64,000 nucleotides of DNA from Zygnema circumcarinatum (GCA_037447605.1 CM074809.1:434349-498348); one strand, 5' to 3'; numbered from the stretch's first letter, positions 21,906-33,600 are shown. Program-made: numbers and translations. Notes: generated by a model not told the origin, from the sequence alone.

Positions 21906-24386
21906 CCGCAAGTGGGGACAGCACAGGGAGAGGAGAGGGAGAAGACAGGAGATGGAGAGAGAGGAGAGGAGAGGAGAGGAGAAGATGAGGGAGAGGGAGA
22001 GGGAGAGGGAGAGGGAGAGGGAGAGGGAGAGGGAGAGGGACAGGGAGAGGGAGAGGGAGGGGGAGGGGGAGGGGGAGAGAGAGAGGAGAGGGAGGAGGAG
22101 GGCCCTGCTTCCTCGCTTACCTGCTTGCCTGCGGCGGCCGCTGTGGGAGGGGGGGAGGGAGGGAGGGAGGGAGGGAGGGAGGGATGGAGTGAGGGAGGGA
22201 GTGACTGAGAGAGGGAGGGAGGAAGGGAGGGAGAAAGGAAGGGAGGAAGGGAGGAGGAGGTGTCATTCACGGTTGACGCGAATGGCAGCGCTGCTCCTGA
22301 GGAGGGAGGGAGGGAAGGGGCGGCCAAGCCTTCAGCACACGTCTGCAAACATTTGCGTCGAGTAAAGGGAATGTTGTACGCATGAGCGTATTGAAGCAGT
22401 CGCAGCTTATTAAGGGTGAGATGGCTGGCTCTAGTAGTGCGAGAAAATGTTGGAGTTTCATAGAGGGATGTTGAGGCTGCAATCTGCAAACGCGGCGTTC
22501 TCTGATTACGAGCCGGTTTTTAGGGTTTAGGAGTAGCAGCCCCTGCGAGTCTGACTCTGAAAGATCTGCGTGAAGAATTGAGACCCGCCCCCAAACCACA
22601 GTGGAATGACTCGATTCGCTCGGCTACGGCTGCTTCCTGGAGCTGTGGCACGATTAGCCTCCCGTCTCTCTCTCCCCTTCGCTCTCTCTCGCTCGCTCTC
22701 TCTCCCTCTCTCTCCCTCTCACTTCTCCCTTTCTCATGCCCCCCTCCCCCCCCTTCCTGTTTCACTCTTACTTGCTCTGCCATCAGCTTCCGTTCCTTTT
22801 CATCGTTTGTCTCTGCCAATCATCATCCCTCTGATTACCACTTTGTTCTCCCCTGTTTCCCTCTCTCGCCGTCATTCATTTTCTTTCCCTCGTCGCCCTC
22901 TCTCTCGCCATCTTCATCCCTCCTCTTACCTCCATTCACCTGCACTGAGAAACCCTAGCATCCTTTGCCATGTTTGTATATTCCGAGCACACGCTTATTG
23001 AAAAAACAAGCGAGTATCGATACTTCTCAGAACCCGCAGACATATGATCTCCCTCTCCCCACCTCTACCTCAATAATCAGATTTTCGCGGAAGATGTTGG
23101 TGCCCTATCTGATGTGCTGGTTCCGTGGTGCTTTCCGTATCGCAGCAAACGAAACAAGGAACAGCGTAATGTGCCTCACGGGCTGTTGGGACGACGCTTT
23201 TGAATTTCACGGATGGGCCAATCTGGTGTGCTCGAGCAGACGGAGTTTTAATCTCACAAAGTATCGGCGCAAATCTTGTGCTTGGCGCTGAACTCTGAGA
23301 AAAAGAGGGCAGGACCTCTGCTGCTGGGGTCTCTTGCTCTCCCCACCCTCCTCTCTCTCTCTCTTTCACCCTCGTTTCTATTCCAGTTTTTTTCGACACT
23401 CTTCACTCTCTTTTGTCCCCTACACCCAACCCCCCTCGTTCGCTCTCCCATTCGAGTTCTTATTTATTCTCTACACTCCTCCTTCCCTCCCTCCCTCCCT
23501 CCCTCCCTCCCTCCCTCCCTTCCCCACTTTCTCCCTGTGTCCCCTTCAAGTTCTTGTCCGCTTGCAATTTGGTGGAGCCAAGTCCGAATTCACTCTCAGC
23601 TCCTGCAACGGAAAATTTAGGCAATCAAAATATTGGTTAGGTGCACGTCAAAGCACGAGGTACATTTCAATTGTATTATTGAATTACATTGAACACATCA
23701 GAGTAGAAGTAGAAGTGACTTGCAAAACAAGTTGCTAGGCTCGTATTCAGCATAGGATGTGGTGACTCAGGCAGGCTTGAAACTGTGAAACAGCAGTTTT
23801 TACCTTCTTATCTCCTTTGTTAATCAAATCAGATGGGCTTTGAACGTAACAACGGGGTGTGATCATTATTGGCTTTGGCTGCCGATTGTTCCAAGAGAGT
23901 ACCATGTTCCGCTGTTCCCTCCCTCCCTCCCTCCCTCCCTCCCTCCCTCCCTCCCTCCGTTCCGCTGTTCCCTCCCTCCCTCCCCTCCCTCCGCGGGTGA
24001 AAAAACATGCAGATTTATAGTGGCATGTGACACACATAGCACAAACATAGGAAAAGAGGGCTGCGCAGTGATCGCATTCGGCGTGGCTCTGCTTTTGATG
24101 CATGTCAAGACGGGCATGCATGCGCGCATGACCTGCATGGGATGGCCAAGTATGGGGCCCTTGCATGGGCATGAATGCATGCATGTGTCATGTCAGTTGT
24201 GGGATGATGCCATGACTTGTCGGAGCTTTTGTCCACATGGCCTCAAAACAGTGCTCATGATGGCATCAGGCATGATGATGCGGCTGTACTGTTCAGCGAT
24301 GCACTTCAGCGCGATCGATTTTAGGTTTAGCAGGTAGGTTGAGTTAAAAGGACATTAGTCAGCAACAAGGAAAAATAGTTCGATTA
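21906..24386. other. Long region without a supported gene
   Basis: Contains (GGGAGA)n at about 21985-22080, GGGA tracts near 22148-22255, CT-rich DNA at 22665-22750, CCCT runs at about 23480-23520 and 23917-23990, and a GCATGCATG cluster at 24113-24186. The ORFs are low complexity or carry no domain. A sequence near 22255-22310 weakly resembles the first exon of the mosaic protease (GCGAATGG, GCGCTNCTCCT). Confidence 0.45.
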
Positions 24387-24609
24387 CAGTAGACCACCTC
24401 ATATTTTCCACCCTCTTAATTGCGTTTCCCAAGAAATTCGCCCTGATTTTGCCGAAACCACTTTTTTGTACGGTAAGTCTGTCTGGCCGTACTATTCGTA
24501 TGATCCGTACTATTCGTACCATCCATGCTTAGCTGTACTAGCCGTTACGGGCTTAAGCAAAACTCACCGAATCTTCCCGCACTTGCCGCCGTAAGAGGCG
24601 CTCGCTCCT

Positions 24610-24710
24610 CTTCCCTTCTTCTTGGTTTCGATATGATACGATACGATACGATACGTTACGATACGATACGTTATGGTACAACATGGTACGGTACGATACG
24701 TACGAACATA
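24610..24710. repeat. (GATAC)n-like array
   Basis: Repeated GATAC units, mirrored as CGTATCGTATC in the related element at about 49800-50080. It is therefore an internal feature of this transposon family. Confidence 0.8.
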
Positions 24711-25378
24711 CAAGAACCCTAACATAATACCGCCCGCCTATTAGGGGGAGTCAGACCTTGACCATCGCCCGCGGAATTGCAAGATTTCGACCGCGGAAAG
24801 GTATTGATTTCGATTTCCGAATTCGGGTCGGAAACCACGGCTCCCCCCGAACCTGTCTGTCACGTCCGTACGGCGGAATAGGTTACAAAAATGCCCCCAA
24901 ATTTCAGAATTCCGCGCTCCGAAACGGGGGGCCTCCAGAGGCCCCCCGTTTCGAAATTCCAGCTTTCCGCCGATGAGGAATCGTGCCCCGCCTTGTCGCC
25001 ATGCGCGTCACGCACTTGCGAGCGTCTCTCTGCCGCCGCCCGGACGCCGCGACCCGCCGCCGCGCAGAGCAGCGGTTCAGTGCTGGCACAGGTTTAGGGT
25101 TTCGCTTCCCCCCGCACCAGCGTCCTCTTTCCGGCAACTGTGAGCACCACGGGAGAGCGGTGAGCGAAGACGCCAAGGCGACGAGGTACTCCCTCTCTAT
25201 TCCCCTCTGTTGCTGTCTCCCTCGTCTCTCCCTCTCTGTTCCCCCTTTCTCTCTCTCTTGCTATCTCTCTCTATCACTCTCGCCCTGTTATCTCTCCCAC
25301 ATTCTCCCCGCCTGTGCCACTCTGCCCTGCCTCCCTCGGCCTGGCCCATGCCTCCCTTGTCTCCCTCTGTCTCCCTTG

Positions 25379-26200
25379 CTGCTGCTTTTCTCGCTGCTTC
25401 GTTTTCTGCTGCTGCTGCTGCTTTTTCTGCTGCTGCCCCTGCTGCTGCACCAGCTGCTTTTAGTGCTCCTTCTTTCTCTGCTTCTGCTGCTGCTGCTGCT
25501 GTTTCTTTTTCAGCTGGTTTTGCTATTGTTGTGCTGTTGCTGCTGCTGCTGTTGTTGCTCCTGCCGTCTTTTCTGCTGCTGCTGCTGCTTTTTTTGCTGC
25601 TGCTGCTGCTTTTTTTGCTGCTGCTGCTGCTTTTTTTGCTGCTGCTGCTGCTTTTTTTGCTGCTTCTTGTCTGCTACTGCTGCTGCTTTTGCTTCTTTTT
25701 CTGCTACTGCTCTTTTTACTGCTTCTTTTTCTGTTGCATTTTTTGCTGTTTCTTTTCCTGTTGCTGTTGCTATTGTTGTTCTGCTGCTGCTGCTGCTGCT
25801 GATTTTTTTACTGCTTCTTTTTCTGTTGCTTTTGTTGTTGCTTCATTCTCTGCTGCTGTTGCTATTGTTGTTTTGCTGCTGCTGCTGCTGCTGCTGATTT
25901 TTTTACTGCTTCTTTTTCTGTTGCTTTTGTTGTTGCTTCATTCTCTGCTGCTGCTGCTATTGTTGTTCTGTTGCTGCTAGTGCTGCTGGTGCTTTTTTTA
26001 CTGCTTTGTTTTTCTGAAGTTTTTTTTGCTGCTTCTTTTTCTGCTGTTGTTGTATTGTTGTGTTGTTGTTGCTGTGTTGCTGTTGCTGCTGCTGCTGCTA
26101 TTGCTGTGCTGCTGGTGCTGGTGCTGCTGTTGTCCTTTCTGCTGCTGCTTTTTCTGCTACTGTTGCAGCATTCATTTTCTTTTTTGCTACTGCATTCTTC
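25379..26200. repeat. (GCT)n trinucleotide-rich left arm
   Basis: Degenerate GCT/TTT repeats keep several frames open and give artefactual poly-Leu, poly-Cys and poly-Ala ORFs. Its mirror is 27440-28630. Confidence 0.95.
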
Positions 26201-26294
26201 TTCCGCATTCCGCATTGCCCTGTCCTTGTGCTTCCCGTTCCTTATGCTTGTGTTGTGTGTATGTTTGCATATAATTCCTCCCCCTCCCCATTAA

Positions 26295-26365
26295 GTCGAA
26301 GTGGCGGATTGGTTATGCAACTGTTGCAAAACAGTAATAAAGGGGTTCAAATCCCCTCTTCGACC
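26295..26365 (+). tRNA. tRNA-Cys(GCA)-like sequence, copy 1
   Basis: Seven-bp acceptor stem GTCGAAG/CTTCGAC; T arm AGGGG-TTCAAAT-CCCCT; D-arm region GGATTGGTTA. The anticodon arm ACTGT/ACAGT encloses TGCAAA, giving GCA, but the loop is 6 rather than 7 nt. Box A and box B-like elements look intact. It lies inside a transposon in three copies, so it may be an organelle- or bacterial-type tRNA captured by the element, or a pseudo-tRNA. Confidence 0.55.
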
Positions 26366-27045
26366 TGCACTGTTTATTCATTCTTCCATTTTTATTCATT
26401 TATAGTTTTTGTGTTTGTGCTTCATGTCTTATATTTGTTGTTATTTTTCCTAGTTGTTTTTATTGCTTTTTGCCTTGTCCTTCAAAACTTTGAATACGTT
26501 TTACATCATATTTTGATTTGAGCATATATAGGTAGTTTGCTAACAAAATTATGCCGGCACACTCAGGAAAAACTCTTCTTTGGTTTTTGGAAACCTTGGT
26601 GGTATAAGCAACCATATCAAGTGCGGCAATGGGCTGTATTTGATGCCATCAGTACAATTATAGAATCCCTTGTAACTGCGTGTGCTCAAAATCCAAAACG
26701 TCTGGACTTAGGAGAAACAAGCTGATAAAGGTGCAATTGATTCAACAACAATACAAAAAATATCATTAGAATGATCGACGTGTGGGCAAAGGAGGGACAA
26801 AGTGGGCGGGGGTGGGAAGAAGAGGATCAACAAGAGAGTCTGGAGAGGGTTGAGATCCACTAAGGAGGAGAGCGAGAGTGAGTCGGGGATAAGGCATAAG
26901 AGGGAGACAGCAACAAGAAGACTGTAAGGGGCAAAGAACACAAGATGCTAAGATGTCACATACTAAGATGGGGAAGGAGACACACGGGGTGGAACAGGAA
27001 GGGAAGTGACAGAAAAAAGAGAGGGCAAGACACAGCAAGGTAAGC

Positions 27046-27055
27046 NNNNNNNNNN
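27046..27055. other. Assembly gap (10 N) at the centre of the foldback element
   Basis: Ten Ns close to the expected hairpin loop, where inverted arms commonly break assemblies. Confidence 1.
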
Positions 27056-27297
27056 AGCCGTTCAAATGGAGTTTCCAAACACCAAGCTGCGAAGAGAGTG
27101 AAAAACAAAAAACAAACGCACCAAGGCCAGCATAAAGAGAGAGGAGGAAGCGGGTGAGGGATGGGGGGAATGCACAAACAACAAAAGTGAGAATGGGAGA
27201 GAGAGGGCACAAAGAGGGGGGAGGGGCAGAGAAAAAGCAAAAGCACAAACACAAAAACTATAAATGAATAAAAATAAAAGAATGAATAAATCGTACA

Positions 27298-27368
27298 AGT
27301 CGAAGAGAGGATTTGAACCCCTTTATTACTGTTTTGCAACAGTTGCGTAACCAATCCGCCACTTCGAC
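27298..27368 (-). tRNA. tRNA-Cys(GCA)-like sequence, copy 2
   Basis: Same cloverleaf as the copy at 26295. Acceptor stem GTCGAAG/CTTCGAC is intact; the T arm is AGGGG/CCTCT with one wobble; the anticodon arm is unchanged. It faces copy 1 across the centre of the foldback element. Confidence 0.5.
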
Positions 27369-27439
27369 ATAATGGGGAGGGGGAGGAATAACATGCAATC
27401 ATACACAACACAAGCATAGGCAAAGGAACGGGCAGCAGA

Positions 27440-28630
27440 AGAAGAAGAAGAAGAGGCAGCAGCAGCAGCAGAAAAAGCAAGAGCAAAAAAAGCAGCAGCA
27501 TAGAAAGCAGCAGCAACATCAACAGCTGCAGCAGGTGCTGCAACAGCAGTAGCAGCAGAAATAGCAAAAGCAGGAAAAGAAACACCACAAAAAGCTGCAG
27601 TAGCATCAACAGCAGCAGCAGCAACAACAGCAGAAACAGCAGCACAAAACAAAATATGGTATACAAGGTATTCAAAATTTTGAAAGAAACTCAAAAAACA
27701 AAAAAAAACAACTAAGATAAATAACCACAAATATTTTACATCAAATGCACAAACACAAACACTATATATGAATCAAAATAAACAAATGAAAAAATAGTAC
27801 GAGTCAAAGAGGGGATTTGAATCCCTTTATTACTGTTTTGCAACAGTTGCATAACCAATTTGCCACTTCGACTTAATAGGGAGGGGGAGGAATAACACAC
27901 AGTCATACACGCAACAAAAGCATAAGCGAAGGAACGAGAGGCACAAGCAAAGGAAGAGAAGACTGAGGCAAAGGCAACATAGCAAAGGGCAAAGGCAAAG
28001 GATGTCGGGGCAGGGGCAAGGGAGGTAAAATACGGAACGTGGAATGCGGAATGCGGAATGATGAATGAAGCAACAATACAAATAAAATAAAACCTACAGC
28101 AGCATTAGCATAAAAGCAAGAGCAAAAAAAGCAGCAGCATACAAAGCAGCAGCGACATCAGCAACAGCAGCAGCAACATCAACAGCAGCAGCAACATCAA
28201 CAGCAGCAGCAGGAGCTGTAGCAGCAGCAGCAGGATAAGAAGCGGCTGGAGCTGCAGCAGTAGCAGCAGAAACAGCAGCAACAGCAGAAGCAGCAGCCGC
28301 AGCACAACAACAACAGCAGAAACAGGAGATGAAGAAGGAGGAAGCAGCAGGAGCAGAAAAAGCAAGAGCAAAAAAAAACAGCAGCAACATCAACAGCAGC
28401 AGCAGGATGAGAAGCGGCAGCAGCTAGAGCAATAGCAGCAGAAACAGCAGCAACAGCAGTACCAGCGGCAGCAACACAACACAAAAATAATAGCAGAAAC
28501 AGCAGATGAAGAAGAAGAAGAGGCAGCAGCAGCAGCAAAAAAACCAAAAGAAAAAAAGCGCCAGCTTAAAAAGCAGGAGCAACATCAACAACAACAGCAT
28601 AAAAAGCAGCAGCAGCAGCAGTAGCAAAAA
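27440..28630. repeat. (GCA)n trinucleotide-rich right arm
   Basis: Reverse-complement counterpart of the GCT-rich left arm, interrupted by AT-rich DNA and tRNA-like copy 3. Confidence 0.95.
27802..27872 (-). tRNA. tRNA-Cys(GCA)-like sequence, copy 3 (degenerate)
   Basis: The acceptor stem has one mismatch (CTTTGAC on the 3' side), the T arm is AGGGA/TCCCCT-like and the D region reads AAATTGGTTA. The anticodon arm matches the other copies. More decayed than copies 1 and 2. Confidence 0.4.
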
Positions 28631-28639
28631 GAGCACCAA

Positions 28640-28835
28640 GGGAGACAAGGGGGGCATGAGCAAAGGCGAGGGAGGCAGGGGCAGGTGCAAGAGCACAGGA
28701 GGCAGGGGCAAGGGAAAGGGAGGCAGGGGGAAGGGCAGGGAAGGCAGGTGCAGAGGCAAGGGCAAGGGAGGCAGGTGCAAGGGCACGGGAGGCAGGGGCA
28801 AGGGTAAGGGAGGCAGGGGCAAGGGCAAGGACTCA
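28640..28835. repeat. GGCAGGGGCAAGG minisatellite
   Basis: Units of roughly 20-30 bp built from GGGAGGCAGGGGCAAGGG. Mirrored loosely by the CCTGCCTCCCT block near 25325-25385 in the left arm. Confidence 0.8.
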
Positions 28836-29360
28836 CCGCTGCTCAAGTCCGCCGTCGTCCCTAAAAACCGATCGCGCTTTTGCCGTGGTCGACGGCACAC
28901 CGCTCACCGTTCACCGTTCACTGGGGTGAGGCGAGAGGACGCTCTGCTCACTCCGCTGCAAGGATGGCTCGGGCGATGGCGAGGGAGGAGCCCTATACCC
29001 TAAACCCGAGCTGATCTGAGCTCGCTGAGAGCGAGCAGACGGGCAGGCGGCGGGCGCGAGGCGCCGCGGCGGGACGCCGCTCGCGCGGTGGTGACGCGCA
29101 TGGCGACAAAACGGAGGGCGGCGGGCGGCGGGCGGCGGAGGGAGCGCGGGGGGGCGAAAAGGTGGGAGTCAGACTTGGCCCGGAGATACGGAGGCAAAAT
29201 AATTGCTATCTGGAATTCGTGACGCCCGAGCCTGTCGAACGTCCACTTTTCGCGGAATTGGGCTGCCGTACAACGCGGAATTAGGGTCGGGGGTTTTCTG
29301 AATTGATTTGGCGCTGGTCTAAGTCTGACTCCCCCTATTGATAACACGAACCTTATACTG

Positions 29361-30031
29361 GGGAGCCGAGCCACCTGGTGTCCCCACGGCCGACTATTCG
29401 TGGCGAGCGCGGAGTTCGCCCTGATTTGGCTCTTATGGATGGTGCCCGGCGCTTTTTTGGGAAAATATTGTGTTGGCCGATCCAACCCGTCGCGATTTAT
29501 TGTCACGTGCAGCACATCATGAAGGCGTGGCTGCTCGCGATGCGGCCCTTCGCAAGGAGCGTGCATATGCTCACCGTGATGCAGTCGACGAGTTTGTTCC
29601 TATGGCTATTGAGATTTTTGGCTGCCTCGACACCCTTTTGGACACCTTCCTTCGCCAGTGCGCCCATCGCTCCTTCAAGATGCACGGCCCCGGAAGCCCT
29701 CCTCCGGGGATCTTGGTTACCTTTTATCGACAGCGTATTTCTGTCGCCCTTCAGCGTTGCCTCGCTTCTACGCTTCTTCGGCGTGCTGCAGTTGTTGGTG
29801 ATCGTGTTGGCGGACTTCCGCCGCTCCCTCCTCGTGACGTGCCTCACATCGGTGACCTTCGCGGCTGCTTCTAGGGCTGCGTTGTTGTGCCTAGGCGTAG
29901 TTTTCCGCTCCTAGCTTCGTTTTATTGTGTTTTGGTCCTTGTGACCAGTCCTTCGTGGTTCCACATTTTGCCTTTGTCCATGTACATATTTGATGGCCTC
30001 GCCATCGCGAGTTCAATGAAAGTTTGTCCGT
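29361..30031 (+). mobile_element. 5'-truncated LINE-like insertion
   Basis: Flanked by an exact 10-bp direct repeat CCTTATACTG (29351-29360, 30032-30041), a variable-length TSD as expected for non-LTR retrotransposition. The sister element at about 49740 shows the uninterrupted site (ATATAAGGCTCGTG). No poly-A tail is seen; the copy ends after a 3' UTR containing GATGGCCTCGCCATC. Confidence 0.75.
29470..29874 (+). pseudogene. LINE ORF C-terminal tail (remnant)
   Basis: Encodes a Arg/Asp-rich segment (GVAARDAALRKERAYAHRD) followed by EFVPMAIEIFGCLD, a Cys-containing stretch, and YRQRISVALQRCLASTLLRR. This pattern (VPLAxETxG then a xRISxALQRxxAxxxLRR tail) is what I recall at the C-terminus of algal and plant LINE reverse transcriptase polyproteins. 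The catalytic reverse transcriptase part is absent because the copy is 5'-truncated. Degraded copies occur at 49084-49600 and, inverted, at 51985-52440. Identification rests on memory of the family, so it is moderate. Confidence 0.55.
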
Positions 30032-30112
30032 CCTTATACTGTGTTTGCAAATTCCAAGATTTTCGCCCCATATTTGCCGAAACCATGGCGAAAATATGAG
30101 GGGTCTCTACTG

Positions 30113-30622
30113 TAGTTAGTTCGATGCATTATTCAGACGAAGATGATGACTTTCCTGAGAAATTTCTGACTGAAACTGAACATCACCCTTTAGTCATTAG
30201 TCAGACTCGATAGTCAGTCGAAGAAAGTGGCTTAAAGGATGTTCTCTTTTACGGTACGGTAGTCACGCTCCCTTCGGGCCTCTGTCCCACGCCCGCGCCA
30301 TCCAGTGACTCGCCGCGGCCCTTCCTGCGGGAGCCGCGGCGGGCGATAGGGACAGGCGGGGCGCTGCAAGTCCTGCAAGTCCTGCAAGTCCTTCAAGTCC
30401 CTCCCGCCTGCTTCCGCCGATGACGATGAGAAAGACGATTGGTCAATCGCCAATCAGACGCGCCCGTGAGGCGTCTCTCCTGAAAAGTCTTTTTTCACAC
30501 CGCTGTGTTGCAGCGAGAGGCGCCTGGCGGGCGGGAGTACGGTGAGGGAGGAGGGAGGAGGAGGCGGAGGAGGAGGAAGAGGAGGAGGAGGAGGAGGAGG
30601 AGGAGGAGGTGTAACGTCAGGG
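30113..30622. other. Upstream region of the mosaic protease gene
   Basis: Contains a triple CCTGCAAGT repeat near 30364-30395 and a (GGA)n run at about 30541-30609 directly before the ATG. Presumably promoter and 5' UTR; no core element is clear. Confidence 0.5.
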
Positions 30623-33600
30623 ATGAAGCGAATGGTGGCGCTTCTCCTTTGGGCGCTCCTTGTAGCGCCATGGCGGGGAGTTGCAGGTGAGGGGGGAACA
30701 GAGGGAGGGAGGGAGGGAGGGAGGGAGGGAGGGGTGTCTATTGTCTCCTAATGTCTATTTTATTTCTTCCCTACTCTGATTCTTATCTTTCCCTTTTCAA
30801 ATCGACTGTGAACAGGAGAAGGAGCTTCCCTTGAAGTGGTTCCGACAAACGCAACTCGCCGGAGCCTGCTTCCGATATCGACTGACGGTCAGCGACTGAC
30901 TGCCGCTACAGGCGGATCTTAATGTCGCATTGCGTGCACGACTCCTGCACATGCATTGATTGCTGTTCCATTGTGTCCTGTTTCCCTTTTCTTTGTTTTG
31001 TGCTTAGCTCTTGTACATTTATGTGTGTATTCATCGTTCTGCTACGAGTTTTTTTCGTGTTCCTTTATTGTTTTACATCTTTATTGTCCATATAAAGTAT
31101 TGCTTCTCATTTTTCATTTTGCTTAGTCCTTGCTCGTGTTTTGTGTTTCCAAACTAAGTATGCTGCTGTCTACCATCTGGTACTAGGATTTTTTTTCTCA
31201 CATTTCATTCCTATCAAGTGCTGCGCTTGATGTCTTAATCGCTATTAGGTATCATGCGCATTTCTATCTTTCAATTCCTCTCTTCATCTTTTGTTTATGT
31301 ACTTGACCTTTTACCTTTTTACCCTTTTGTTACATGTATTTCACCTTCTTGTTTGTTTGTTTACTGTTGCTTGCGTGTCGTATTTGGATGTTGCTGCGTC
31401 GTTCGTTTTCTTTCAGGCAGTTGCGGGTCCGCGGCGCAGCGGCGATGCCCCGACACTTCGTGCTGCTCTCAGTACAACTGGTGCGGCTACACGGACGAGT
31501 ACTGCTTGGCAGGATGCCAGACCGCGTACGGACGATGCAGTGAGTGAGCCGAGGGCAACCAACCAACCGCCCGCCTCCAAAGGCTGTCCTGTCCTGTCCT
31601 GTCCTGTTCTGTCCTGTCCTGTCCTGTCCTGTTCTGTCCTGTTCTGTCCTGTCCTGTCCTGTCCTGTCTTGTCCTGTCCTGTCCTGTCCTGTCCTGTCCT
31701 GTCCTGTCCTGTCTTGTCCTGCATGCAGGCGAGGGTGAAGGTTCTTTTTCTTTTTGGTGCTTTGGTCGACGGCTGTGCCATCGCAAGTTTTGTATAGTGA
31801 CCCCTCTGCTTTACAATAACCACGAAGGCTGCACGTGTGTGAAGTGAGCTGAGAGCAGTGCTCGCAGGACTCTAGGACAGAAGGACCTACTCCAAAATGA
31901 CAAAATGCATGTCGTTCGGTGTTCGGTTAATCATGATGTTCTTGTCAAATGTTGTGTCGGCGCGACCTAAAAGTACTGCAACCCATTTCAGACCGTTGAA
32001 GTTTGATTAGATTAAGCATGAACGGGATGAATCCTTTGCACGATTCATGTGCTATTGGAGTTGAGACACTGACAAATCTTCCACTATATTGTTTTTTTTT
32101 TGTCGGCGTTCCGCCAACAACAACTCTGCAGTCTCCTCAGATGGTAATTACCTTTCCAATTAACCTTTCGAGCTATAAGTTAATAACAAGGACTAAATAA
32201 TAATGTCAATGGCTCGTGTTGAGCGTCTGTGCACCATCCGACGGTTACGTTCTGTGAATTTTTGCTGGAGTGTTGCAGCGTTCTGAACACATTTGATGAA
32301 TCTCAGGCTATACACAGGACCTATGCGGGTCCATGTGCATGCATAGCTATGCCTAAGTTTGTGCAATCGAAGAAGAGAATATTAGGGTTCCCAAGAGGCA
32401 TGCCCATCACAATCATTTGCACGGCTTTCTTGCGATGCTGCACAATCAGGCAGTTGCACCTTCTTGCAGCCGTCTGTTGAGAAGTTCACTTCCTTGAGAT
32501 ACGTTTTTCCATTCGAATGCATTCCATCAGCTATCTTCTTGCATAGGCATATGTGGATGGATACTTCGCAGTAGTCAGGGGAGGCTTTGGTCTCAGCCGA
32601 CCATTGAAACCCTAAAGTTTAAACCTTGCCAGAGTTGCTGATGTTTCATAACTCTGCCTCTTTCAGGTACTTGCGGACCCTCGGTGAATCTCTTCTGTCC
32701 CCGTAACTCATGCTGCTCTCAATATAACTGGTGCGGCTACACAAGTGACTATTGCGGGTCTGGATGTAAACCAGCGTTTGGAAGATGCGGTGGGAGGCTC
32801 TCACTCCTCCCTTCTCTCTGCAATGTCGAAGTCTATTTCTTTAGCAAATTGAGCTTTGGCGACTGCAGGAAGGTGCTATTGGCGTCTTCATGCTTTGAGG
32901 GATCACATGATTGTTGGAATCGACTGAAGATGTTCTGCTTCAAAAGAGAGAGAGGGAAAAGGTTATTGTAATCACAGATAGAGGCTATCCGCACACATGA
33001 ATTACACTTTTGGGTAATGGAAGTTGACGATTCTTTTTATTTGTCTTTGTGACAAGTTGCCATGTGCGTTTACGGTGCAGATCTACCCTCTCCACCTCCT
33101 CCGTCGCCTCCACCACCTCAGTCGTCTTCAGCAGGTACTCTTTGTGGTCTGAGTACATACACACCTCAAGAGCACACTGCGATGACTTTGGTTCTTTCAA
33201 ATGACAGTCAGTTGACACACTGTTGCACTTGGCTTTTTCTTTGTCTCTCGTTCTCCTTGCTTTCTCGCTCACTCTCTCTTTCTCCTTTCCCCACTTTCTC
33301 CCATGCGCAAACTCTCGTTTTTTCCTCTCTCCCTTCTCTCTCCCTCTCTCCCTTTCTCTCTCCTCGCCCGCTCTCTACTTTACTCTCTCCTGTGCACACG
33401 CACACACATCAATTCCATGTCTTTGTGCTTGCAGTGAATCTGAAGCTCTGGACCGATACCTCAATAGGGAACTTCCTTGTCGTGCCCTCGAATTCGTTCA
33501 ACGCGTGGTCTGCCGAGGGAAACAATTCTAATGTCGGAGCTCAAGTTCAATTTTCTGACTGTAAGTATGGCCGCACAGCTTAGTGGGATTATCACTTGAG

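Larger units (their letters stand above)
24743..29336. mobile_element. Giant foldback element with 3-bp TSD
   Basis: Ends AGGGGGAGTCAGACC and AAGTCTGACTCCCCCT, with 3-bp direct repeat ATT at 24740-24742 and 29337-29339. The matching empty site in the sister element at about 49760 (CGTCTATTGGTAAC on the reverse strand) confirms both boundaries. The arms are about 2 kb, mirrored in order: GC-rich block, CT/GA-rich block, GCT/GCA trinucleotides, tRNA-Cys-like copy, AT-rich block, with a gap near the centre. The small element at 50974-51108 has the same ends. No transposase is visible; PIF/Harbinger or CACTA-like by TSD length only. Confidence 0.85.
24387..30112. mobile_element. 5.7-kb composite: TA-target DNA transposon with two nested insertions
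   Basis: The outer ends are inverted, CAGTAGACCACCTCATATTTT at the left and AAAATATGAGGGGTCTCTACTG at the right, flanked by TA (24385-24386, 30113-30114). This fits Tc1/mariner/pogo-type elements. The related element at 49676-51121 shows the same sequence without the insertions. Inside are a 4.6-kb foldback element (24743-29336) and a LINE fragment (29361-30031). The element's own DNA is only a few hundred bases and encodes no visible transposase. Confidence 0.82.

Noticed and set aside
21715-22489. Glu/Arg-rich ORFs near 22 kb
   Set aside because: Translation of GGGAGA and GGGA repeats.
24983-28900. Long ORFs rich in Leu, Cys, Ala, Ser or Lys in the trinucleotide region
   Set aside because: They exist in several frames and on both strands because GCT/TTT-type repeats lack stops. 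No domain, no codon pattern, and they sit inside a foldback transposon.
29378-29914. Leu-rich 178-residue ORF overlapping the LINE tail
   Set aside because: Alternative frame of the LINE-derived segment; the other frame carries the family-like motif.
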